Position numbers and translations under genes: made by a program. From positions 4,627,001 through 4,691,000 of the forward strand of contig NC_092680.1 in the NCBI RefSeq assembly GCF_964355755.1: a stretch of 64,000 nucleotides of DNA, given 5' to 3'. The notes beneath the pieces are model-generated. The model made no database searches and was not told the DNA's origin. It was given only the letters and a program-made list of their open reading frames with translations. Below are positions 1 through 10,039 of this stretch, piece by piece; within the stretch, counting starts at the first letter, position 1; each line of letters opens with the position of its first letter. This DNA is from Antedon mediterranea. Lineage: Eukaryota > Echinodermata > Crinoidea > Comatulida > Antedonidae.

Positions 1-370
1 AGAATAGACATGGGTTTAGAGACTAATAATTAGGCCTAATAGTATTAATAGAAATTATAATTTTAACACGTAATTCTTTAGTAATAAATTATATTAAAAA
101 CACCATAAACTAAAGGCTGATTATTTCGACAATCCACACAAAACGCAGCTATTCGTCTATGAAATCGCACGCCGCAACAACAGCGGAGATAGGCCTAGAA
201 TCGTACCGCAATACGCTTAGGTGCACACACGGAACAAGAAAATTTAACTGATGAATTATTCATGTTTATTTTGTGAAGTTTCATGAGGGGGTGCCCAACT
301 TATGTACGAAAAAAAAAATCGCACCCCGGCGTGTCTCCGGAGATCACTCCGGAGTTTTGGTGTGAAAGGG
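1..370. other. AT-rich flank left of the tandem array
   Basis: No gene is seen. This flank is not similar to the sequence preceding copies 2 and 3, so the first repeat unit begins near 370. A small GC-rich patch at about 320-360 holds two CTCCGGAG palindromes. Confidence 0.5.
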
Positions 371-932
371 GTTTCCAAGTTATATACAGTATGCCTATTC
401 TCTTGTTGGCCTTTGATAAGAAAGTACACCATTCTTTACCATGGGTTGTGAGTTGACTAACATAAAGATCCATACGATTTAGATATATGCATTTTGCCTA
501 CATATAACAAAGAAATTAGACAGGTTTTCATCCTATAGGATAACCATTTATGCTGCCCTTGATATAAACAATATTTCACATGTCCAATCAAATGACGTCA
601 TGATTGGTAAGTAAGAGTAATAATGTCGATGATGACGATAAGATAATCACGATACAAAGATTTCTTATTCTTATTGATCATGACGTGATTTGATTGGATT
701 TAAAAACATTGTTTTATCATAATTTATTTAGATGTTTTATGTAAGTGTACCTTTTTAATCGTCGATCGTTAGTGAGCCTTTAGACTATCAATAGTTACGA
801 AGTACAGGTATTCTTTCCTAGGACGTATTCATGAGCAAAACATTTATGTTTTAAGGGTCACTGTACCCGGAAATAAGAATCTTTTATACAGATTGAGGTA
901 CAATGATGTAATAGTAATGTCAATCATAATGT

Positions 933-1005
933 GAATTTTCCGAGCACTTGCTTTATAACGAGCAGTAAATTACTGCTCGTTATAAAGCAAGTGCTCGGAA
1001 AATTC
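933..1005. repeat. Perfect 36-bp inverted repeat with 1-nt spacer
   Basis: The arms 933-968 and 970-1005 are exact reverse complements around a single A at 969. The right arm corresponds to sequence also present in units 2 and 3 (ttactgctcgttataaagc). The left arm is absent there. It is therefore a unit-1-specific inverted duplication. Confidence 0.95.
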
Positions 1006-1296
1006 CCCCATTTCTTTTTATATTCCTTTATTTATTTTATGTTTCGTATTGTTCAGCTCTTTTAAGTGAAATAACTATTTACTGAGTTAGACAAAGTAAA
1101 AACTTTCGATTCATGTTAACAAAGGATGCATCGTACCATGTACATTATTGACAATGTAATCATTTTAGTACTTCATTGGTTGTTGGGTTTACTGTACCTC
1201 GGATGCGTCACCAGCAATCTCACTTGATTTGTAGTGTCTTCAAATAATTTCAATATAAGTTAAGGTGAGTTCACTTATAATTTAATCAGATAAGTG

Positions 1297-1564
1297 ATGG
1301 AGTGGAGTTGTAGATTGGTGGTTATGATGCTTAGCTACCAATTTAAGGGTCCTGGGTTCAAGTTCTGTCATATGTCAGGATTTTTTCTCATGACAATTTA
1401 CAACTCCACTCCCAAAGACTTAATAATAAGTCTTTGTTTATATAGAGCATCTTGTGTATATGTTTCTCTTGTAAATGAGATTGCCACTTTTGAGAAGGAT
1501 AGTGAATGAATTCACTTGTGGTTATCCTTGGCAATTTGCCTAAAATGAGAATAAATCAAATAAA
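1297..1564 (+). mobile_element. tRNA-derived SINE private to unit 1
   Basis: A box-A-like stretch (tggtggttatgatg) is followed by a box-B-like gggttcaagttc near 1350-1370, typical of a tRNA-derived head. Positions 1299-1312 and 1399-1412 are a perfect 14-bp inverted repeat. The 3' end is A-rich (aataaatcaaataaaag). The orthologous place in unit 2 (near 9300) runs directly from aagtga into aaaggtata, so the element is an insertion. The flanking aagtga and aagtaa are a possible imperfect target duplication. Confidence 0.7.
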
Positions 1565-2540
1565 AGTAAAGGAATATTTTACTACAATGTGAATAGAAAC
1601 AGGCAATAGAGTGGTGCTTTGATCATTTCTTTTGGTGTTTATTTTCTATTATTGGTCTTACGTATAAAAAAAATACTTAATGTTACTTTTATAAGCAATC
1701 TTTGATTTGTCAATTGTTACAAAACATTAAGTGAAATATTTCACGATTATAAAGACTTTTTGTTTTAGACAATAATCTTATAATTTCATAGATGTATATC
1801 TGATCTGCGATAAACAGGATTATGAGGTAAAGATAAGAAAACAAGATCGAACGAAAAGCACTGAATTACTTGAGATGAAAAACTGTTTATATTAATATTT
1901 CTATTATTTGGTAAATTGAATTACCATTATATTATATAGCATAAGAATTGATGCTACACAAGCAAGTTAGAAACAGTCCGACTAAAGATGGAACAAGAAG
2001 GATTGAATTACTTGAGAGGATGTGCTGAATCTTTCAAGCGAAGTTTTAATTTGCGAGTTTTAGCAGATGATTCCGAAATTAAAGAAACTTACAAAACAGC
2101 TCAAGAAAAAGGAAAAGTACCTGTTAACAGAACTAAGGTTCTTATTCTGGGTGATCAAGGGGCCGGAAAAACGTCGACCTGCAGGCGTTTACAAGGAAAG
2201 GATTTTCGATCAGAAGAGCCTAGTACAATCGGAATAGAAACAAACACCGTTGAGGCGAAAGTCAGTGATGTTAATAGTAAATGGTGTGCAGTGACAAGCA
2301 CTCCACTTGAAGACTATGAAAGTTCTGCAGCGTGGTGGACAGTATCACGTGTGCTTAAACAGGATAAATATAAGGATAAGTTAAAGGCAATGAATACGTC
2401 TGAAAATAATACACGTCCTTCGATCCGAAAAGTATTACAGGACACATATTACCTAATGTTTCATATTATGCCTATGACAGTAATGTTCTGTTTTGGTGGA
2501 CTTACATTCGGATTCGGGCCAGTTGCATGGTTTTATATAA

Positions 2541-4087
2541 CTAGATGGCACGCTCGCTTCGCTCGCGTACCATCTAGGTCGTGCCCACAGATGGTTCTCG
2601 AATACACAGTATTTCCAGCGAGAAAAAAATGGAGATTTCAAATGTACGTACCGCAGGACTATAATACATTGTCGTTTACAGAAACGAATAAATATACACA
2701 ATGATTTATGTAGTCAACCAAAATTAGCACCCTGGGAATTACTTCCGAGAGAGAAACAAATTTTTTTATTCGGACTCATTTAAACAAACCCAATTTGTGT
2801 TTTGTATGTAACATTAAGGGTTGAGGGATGGGGAAAGAAGATAGGTACAAAGAGGAAACATTTTAAAATATATTCTTATCCACTCAGTAACGAAATATTG
2901 TTTTTAATGTTTTATAGGCCTATAAATAATATACCATTAAATACAGTAAAACATTTACGATTTAATACGGTACTTTGTTAAAACTCTCACTGTCATAGTC
3001 GATTGAAATAGTAAAGTACATGTAACGATACACCACTACGACGTTTATATATTTTTAAATTATTAATTAATACAAACGTTGAGAAGCAACTGTCAGTAAT
3101 AACGTTTATTTATTTGTATATTATATGTTTATAATCTAACAGTAGGGCCTACCCACACTCACAGTAATAAAGTTTATTTGTATATATTTTATATTACATC
3201 TAACAGTACCAACACTCACAGTAAGAAATTTGCTATTCAAATTGCGATCAAAAGTGGTTAATACCTTAACAGTATTGTACAGCATTGCAGTACTATTTAT
3301 GTTTATTCTCCAAGGGGGCCCATAAATCTAAATCTATACCTCTATGGTTAAACCAAATAATTTGGAATGTTTATTTGTATATTATATGTTTATAATCTAA
3401 CAGTAGGGCCTACCCACACTCACAGTAATAAAGTTTATTTGTATATATTTTTATATTACATCTAACAGTACCAACACTCACAGTAAGACATTTGCGATTC
3501 AAATTGCGATCAAAAGTGGTTAATACCTTAACAGTATTGTACAGCATTGCAATACTATTTATGTTTATTCTCCAAGGAGGCCCATAAATCTAAATCTATA
3601 CCTGTATGGTTAAACCAAATAATTTGGAATGTTCCATTCATCACAAATCAATACATTTGTAAAAACGTATATTAAATGTAACAAAATAGTATTTTTTAAA
3701 GAAAATCGGCCTGTCTTCAACATTATGATGCTGTACTCGAACTGTTCAACCGGTTTTCAGCTATTAAAAACAATTATCGTAGGAGGAGATAGAAAAATGC
3801 GAAGCCTCCTCGCATTTTTGTGGCGGGTATTTTTCAAGATGGACATCCATTAGACAGTGTATACCACGATCGGAAAACACCCCTATTTGGGGCAAATCTT
3901 TGAACCTAAATTCGTTTTAATCGTCAATAACTAATTATCTAACTTAATTTAATTAGTAAACAGGGTTACATCAGGTGGTTAAAATCAGTACCGAAAGTAC
4001 GAACCAACTTTACATACCATCGAGTAAAAATTCTAAAAGTAAGGCGCGATTTACCGAATTTTGCCCTTACGTAAATTTATATATAGA
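2541..4087 (-). mobile_element. Non-autonomous Helitron inserted in ROCO copy 1
   Basis: Comparison with copies 2 and 3 defines the insert to the base. Host sequence ends ...TATATAA at 2540 and resumes TTTGTC at 4088, with no target duplication. On the - strand the element begins TCTATATATAAATTTACG and ends GTGCCATCTAG. It lies between host A and T, which is the canonical Helitron signature (5' TC, 3' CTRR, A|T target). A GC-rich hairpin, arms 2541-2553 and 2565-2577, sits at the 3' terminus. No Rep or helicase coding sequence is present, so it is non-autonomous. It contains a 262-bp tandem duplication. Confidence 0.9.
3108..3632. repeat. 262-bp direct tandem duplication inside the Helitron
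   Basis: The block 3108-3370 is repeated almost perfectly at 3371-3632. Matching landmarks are ttatatgtttataatc at 3121 and 3382, and aatttggaat at 3359 and 3621. Only a few substitutions and one or two indels are seen, so the duplication is recent. Confidence 0.9.
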
Positions 4088-7000
4088 TTTGTCTTTCGGT
4101 ATTTTGTGATTTTCACAGTGCCTATCGCTTTGGCTGTGGTTGTACTATATGTATGGTACTCATAGATAGCGCTACACATTTTGGCCAGCAACATGTTATA
4201 CAATTTAATTTACAGATGTACGTAATGACTATAACAATTGTCTGCATGTATGGACTGGGGTCGTTCCTTGTTGGTGTGCTTATGACTACAGGTGGAAGGA
4301 CTGGCATCTGTATAGCTTTGTGTTGCATGATACATCCAAGCCATACCACCATTTCCCTCGAAGTCTTACTAGAACACTTATCTAATATGTTTTACAGTAT
4401 GAAATATTTAGAATTCTCAATTTATGGCGTTACTATATTGGCCATCTTTAGGATCATTCACACCAAAATATTTTCGCTTAGTCCAAGAAATATGATAATT
4501 GTATTGCTACTTAATATCATGCTTATAACAGCAGCGATATATTTCGGAAGGAACAGTTTTGTTGACGTTTGTACATTATTTTGTTTTACTTTTACTGTGT
4601 TTTTCTTAATTTGTGGGCTAATATTAGGAAGAAAATTAGTGGCGTATGGATATATCCCCCAACAGTATCTTTTTAAAAAGTCTATTGGGTTTATTGCTGG
4701 AATATCTATTGGCAAAATGTGTGGTTGGGAAATTGGCAACTTTAACCATCTAAGTATATCAGAGAAAGAGAATAACATTTCTATGTCAAGTTTGTTGACA
4801 TTTATTGCCCCGATTTGGGGGTTTATAATCTACGAATGGTTTTCTTACATGAAAGTAAAATCGACGTCATTGATACCAATTGTGCATATCAGAAAATCAA
4901 TGGAAGCAGATCTACGAAACGAATGTTCCATTGACGCAAGACTAAGTTTATGGGATTTTGCAGGACAAGAAATGTACTATAATACACACCACCTGTTTAT
5001 GCCAAAGCAGGGCGTATACTTGGTTGTTTTCAACGCTGTAGAGGCGATTTCTAATCCTGGTAGACACATTAAACGGCTACAATTCTGGTTACAATCTATT
5101 GCTATGCATGTTGATATTCAGAATGCTGTAGTGTTTCTTGTAGGAACAAGAAGAGGAAGTGTACCTGATGCAAATGCTTTTTCCACTTTTGATAAATTTG
5201 TAAATGCACATCTTTACAGAAGGTTTTCAAAATTTCTTGCTTTTCATCCAAGTGGACAACTTTGCTTTTTTATTGAAAACGCATTCAACTTTGATAAGGA
5301 GCTTAACATCTTACGAGAAAGGATATATAATGAAGTAACAAGATTGAAATATTTTTGCGAAATGTTTTCTGTAAAATACCTATTATTTAAAAACACTTTA
5401 AATGGATTTCGACATAGACAGTGTATTATTACGAGTGTAAAAGATATTGAAAATGAATTAATGTTAACAAGCAAAATATTTGTGAAATATGAAGTGCGTC
5501 AACTTTTGAATTTCTTTGATAAATCTGGAGATATCATATACAATGAACTTGATGAACTACTTCAAAATTATGTTGTTTGTGATCCTCAGGTATTAATAGA
5601 CATTCTGAAATTATTAGTGAATGTACCTGAACCACACAAAAGAAACAGAGCCGTGTCTGATCTTTGGCAGAGATTACAAGAAACTGGGATTGTAGACAGC
5701 AGACTGATGGAACACATTTGCCGAAACAAAGGAATTTGGAGAGTTTATCCTTATGTTATTCGGTACTTGGTGGGAACAGAGTTGATTTTTCCACTTACAA
5801 TAACTAATCAAGTTGATCAAGTTGGGACATTTTGTCTTCCTTGCAAATTGCCCAAAATTAATTTACAAGTTGAATTTGATTCTAATCATACTTCTAATAT
5901 ATTTTAATTCGATTTTGGTGAAGTTTTATTAGAATTTATATTTCTTCGACTTATTGCAAAATGCTGCCAAGTTTTTGATTGGCTTGAGGTCTATTATAAC
6001 TTTGCACATTTCAGAGCAAGTGAAACATGTTTGTTTCAAATAAACACTGAAACAGTTCCTTCGGACAGTATTTTCCAATACGATAGAAATCTCATCAAAC
6101 TTTCAGTTTTAAAGGAAATCCCGAGTCAGTCAGTTAATATCTTACAGAAAATGCATACTTTCATTGAAGAAATAATCCTACAAACGTTTAATCCGGAATA
6201 CTTTCATGATCAGTATCTTTTTGGTCCAGTATGTGAAAGATGTAGTTCTTTGGATGGAACAATGTGTTTGGTGAATCTTGTTGGAATAAATAACGATGCA
6301 TCGAATGAATACAGAGTAGATAAATATCACAAAGTGTATCACAAATCAAAGGTTATAATTATATGGTTATTTTACCTAAATTAATTATCTTGGTTAGTAG
6401 TGAGTAACGCCATAGTTAATTGATTAAGTTTTTGTTTTTAATATTATTTATACTAATTTGCTTTATAAATTCTTTTATTTTACAGTTCAGTTTTACCTGC
6501 TGTAGACCAACCTTCACCTAGTCAACTGTTTGATAAATTGATTAAACAATACAGTGTTGCATTAAGTGCATTAAGTTCACAGGAGAACACCTATTAAGGG
6601 ACACCGAAACTTTCCCCTTAATAGAGGTTTCTGCGGAGAAAAAAACAAATTTCAAAATGTATATACTAATTTAAATGATCTGGACAAGAAATGTTGAATA
6701 ATGATTAAAACTGTACCAGTCAACGTTTCACCAATGAAAACTATCATTTCAGAGAAAGTACGATAATTATTATGAGATCCATTTTTGTATTAATAATGCT
6801 ATAAATTCGGTCTGTTTTGTTGTTTTGTGATGGACAACGAGCTCTAGCTTGGGTTCGAATTTCTACGAATTATTTTTTAGTTGAAAATAAATACTGTTTT
6901 TCTTTTATTTTAGAAGTGAGATATTTAGAGAGTTAAGTTAATTTAGTAAATAGGTAAGGGATCTTTGTGATTCCCACCGTCATAAATGCATAGTCAACTG

Positions 7001-7960
7001 TCATAATACATACATTAAATCACAATAATCGCTATTTATTATATATAAGGGATGCCTCATGCCACCATAGGTATTTTGTCACCCGCGGCCTGTCGCCGCC
7101 TTCTGTCACATCAAAAATGCACAAATCGGGGTTTCAAGTTTTAAGAACATAAAACGACCATATACATGGCTGCAGTCGCGTGCAAAAATTTGAGTTAGTG
7201 TTTACCGACCGACCGACATAGTGAGCTAGAGTCGCGTTGCACGGAAATAAAAATTCTCGAATTAGCCTCAAAGAATTACGACTTCTGGTTATATACTGTA
7301 GAAAAATGCTTTATTTTAGGAAAGGACAATCTAGAAGTAAATAATGTTCAATGTATGTAATATGTTACTAATAAAGAAAGAAATATCGTTAATCGATTAA
7401 GTCGATAAATAACGATAGCGCGAACATTTGATTTGTGCCTTTGAAATTTTGTTTATTTTTCATTTATATATTCGTAATCAAAAATGTCCTGGGAACTTAA
7501 AAGCAACAGAGTCACCATAACAAGATATGTCTGGGCCCCGTTAGAGTTGAAACTCCCTTCCTCGAGTCGTCGTAACGCGAAAAAGTGAAAGATACAAAAT
7601 AACTTCTTTTATCGGATCTCCGAAGAAGATACCAATTGAAACTTGTTAAAAAAATCTTTTTGAGAAAGGTCTCCTACCATTTCTAAGTAGGCCTAAATAA
7701 AAAAATAAGCTTGTTGACAGAGAAAAATGGATGAAATAATAATATAGAAAGAAATTAATCAGAGGATCAGAGAGACTCAGTGAGATACCGACCGTCAACA
7801 ATTAAACAAAGTTTAGTTAACCGTCGCGACAACAAAACGGTGGCGTGCCTAACCTATTGTTTACTGCACATGCGCAACAACCTTTTACCTTGCTGGCTTT
7901 GCTTCGATGATTTCCTATGTTAGCGCTATGGAACAACAATTTATGCGACGACTCGGCCCG

Positions 7961-8022
7961 GTGATTGGCTGTGACGTGGTTGACATAACCACTAGCCAAT
8001 CACCAGGCACTAAAATATAAAT
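7961..8022 (+). promoter_or_regulatory. Palindromic CCAAT pair with CRE-like and TATA motifs
   Basis: gtgattggct (7961-7970) and agccaatcac (7994-8003) form an inverted CCAAT pair. They flank a TGACGTGG CRE-like site. A TATAAAT follows at 8016-8022. The same arrangement is kept in unit 2 at 15,241-15,302. It could be a core promoter for a transcript with a long 5' leader reaching the downstream ROCO gene about 2 kb away, or a promoter inside a mobile element. Function is inferred from motifs only. Confidence 0.35.
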
Positions 8023-9891
8023 ACAATCACATTGATAATTAAGGAAATTCATGAAAAAAAACTCTGCTTATCCATATATTAAAAACACGTTTATTGTACT
8101 GCACACCAGTACACACGATGACGACATACATGGTCAAATGCATAATTCAATATTCTATAGATTAACGCAATTGTTATTTTCAGTAGGTTTCATGAACAAT
8201 GTAAATATTTTATTAATGTTTTACCAATTACGTAAAATTACGATCGTAAGAAGAAAGTGAACTTTTCGTAGTCAGATTGTCATGAAATCAAATATGATTG
8301 TTTAGCAGTATCTTGTTGTTGTCAATTAATCCTCGACGCAGACATGTCAATAGAACAATCAGACTGCGCATACGATTTCTACATGGGTACGTTTTGTTGT
8401 CAACAAGTATAACAGTTGATACGCAGCGTTCTATAGAGGGTCGCGGTTAGAGACATGGAGTTGAAAGAGCGTGTTTACTAATAAATAACTTTCAAGTTAT
8501 GTACAGTATACGTATTCTCTTGTTGGGCTTCGATAAGCAAGTACATCATTCTTTACCATGGGTTGTGATTTGACTAACGTAAAGACCCATACGATTTAGA
8601 TATATATGAATTTTGCCTACATAAAACAAAGAAATTAGAAAGGTTTTCATCAAAATAAACATTTCACAAATGACGTCATGATTGATAAGAGCAATAATGT
8701 CGATGGTGACGCTATGATAATGACTATACAACGATTTTTTATTCTTAATGATCATGACGCGATTTGATTGGATTTAAAGACATTGTTCTATCATAATGTA
8801 TTTAGATGTTTTATGTAAGTGTACGTTTTTTATTGTCGATCGTTAGTGAGCCTTTATACTATCAATAGTTACGAAGTACAGGTATTCTTTCCTAAGACGT
8901 ATTCATGAGCAAAACATTTCTGTTTTAAGGGTCACTGTACCCGGAAATAAGAATCTTTTAAACAGATTGAGGTAAAATGATGTAATAATACTGTCGATCA
9001 TAATGTGTTTACTGCTCGTTATAAAGCAAAATTCCCCCATTTCTTTCTATATTCCTTTATTTATTTTATGTTTCTTATTGTCAAGCTTCTTTAAGTGAAA
9101 TAAACTTTCGATTCATAGTTAACAAAAGATGCTTTGGTACCCTGTACATTATTGACAATGTAATCATTTTAGCACTTCATTTTGTTGTTGGGTTTTCTGT
9201 ACCTCGGATGCGTCACCAGCAATCTCACTTGATTTGTAGTGTCTTCAAATAATTTCAATATAAGTTAAGGTGAGTTCAATTATAATTTAATCAGATAAGT
9301 GAAAAGGTATATTTTGCTACAATAGGAATAGAAACAAGCAATAGAGAACAATACTAATTTTGAAAACTTAAAAGTACATTTATTTTTATCATGGTAACGA
9401 ACAATTAAGCATATATTTTAACTATAAATATATATTAACAACCTGAAACTTGAAGAGCAAACAAATATGGATTAAGATTTACTTTAAAAGTGTAACAAAC
9501 AAATCACAAACATTCTGAAAAATACATGAATCGATCGAGGAATTGTCAAAATGTATGATCAATTGAAATTTTTCCTCAACCTACATGGCCTTAAAACCAA
9601 TTTCCTAGGTAGGTATCTATTCGTATCTTTGTGTAAAATAGATTGAATTGTGTAAACATTGCCTTTTTGGTGGGATCATTTCTTTTGGTGTTTATTTTCT
9701 ATTATTGGTCTTACGTATACAAAATTTATTTTCCTTTTAAGCAATCTTTGATTTGTCAATTGTTACAAAACATTATGTGAAATATTTCACGATTAGAAAA
9801 GACTTTTGTTTTACTCAATAATCTTATAATTTCATAGATGTATATCTGATCTGCGATAAACAGGATTATGAGGTAAAGATAAGAAAACAAG

Positions 9892-9954
9892 ATGGAACGA
9901 AAAGCACTGAATTACTTGAGAGGAAAAACTGTTTATATTAATATTTCAATTATT
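9892..9954 (+). other. Upstream ORF duplicating the ROCO N-terminus
   Basis: A 21-aa ORF starts MERKALNYLRG, almost the same as the true start MEQQGLNYLRG at 10,040, and ends at TAG (9952-9954). It lies 148 bp upstream of the main ATG. In copy 1 the equivalent ATG is ATC (near 1853). In copy 3 the two repeats have merged into one start (17,250). It may be a translational uORF or a relic of a 5' duplication. Confidence 0.55.
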
Positions 9955-10039
9955 TAGTAAATTGAATACGATACATAATTATATTATATAGCATAAGAAT
10001 TGATGCTACACAAGCAAGTAAGAGACAGTCCGATTAAAG

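Larger units (their letters stand above)
371..1987. other. 5' spacer of ROCO copy 1
   Basis: Collinear with the 5' spacers of copies 2 and 3. It contains a perfect 36-bp palindrome (933-1005) and a tRNA-derived SINE (about 1297-1564), listed separately. A degenerate copy of the gene's own first codons lies near 1850-1880, with the start triplet changed to ATC. A TATA-like stretch precedes the start codon by about 60 bases. No other gene is visible. Confidence 0.6.
1988..6521 (+). pseudogene. ROCO GTPase copy 1, disrupted by Helitron and nonsense codon
   Basis: The coding segments are 1988-2540, 4088-6351 and 6486-6521. A Helitron occupies 2541-4087. Without it the first exon totals 2,817 nt (939 codons), identical in length to copies 2 and 3, and the frame is restored exactly across the join. 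A second lesion is a TAA at 5905-5907 where the other copies have TAC (Tyr, residue 791). After it the frame stays open to the conserved exon end. The splice donor here is AAG|GTTATA, weaker than the GTAATT of its sisters. Uncorrected reading gives a 238-aa product ending in Helitron-derived residues, and a second open segment (4153-5907) that starts inside the membrane block. The P-loop reads GDQGAGKTST. The gene probably died recently, since only these lesions are visible. Confidence 0.88.
6522..10039. other. Spacer between ROCO copies 1 and 2
   Basis: Collinear with the 13,042-17,249 spacer. It contains a SINE-like tail with a box-B-like gggttcgaatttc (about 6835-6930) and a repetitive patch with accgaccgaccgacata (about 7060-7260). 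A CCAAT/TATA arrangement lies near 7961-8022. At 9892-9954 a 21-codon upstream ORF duplicates the start of the ROCO protein. No independent gene is supported; the short ORFs are not shared as open frames between the two spacers. Confidence 0.55.

Noticed and set aside
3629-3853. 74-aa ORF inside the Helitron as captured gene
   Set aside because: No recognisable motif, AT-rich composition and no splice or homology support.
4122-4778. - strand ORFs opposite the ROCO genes (also near 10,502, 11,479, 17,715, 18,173)
   Set aside because: Antisense shadows of the conserved + strand coding sequence; they persist only because the + strand is conserved.
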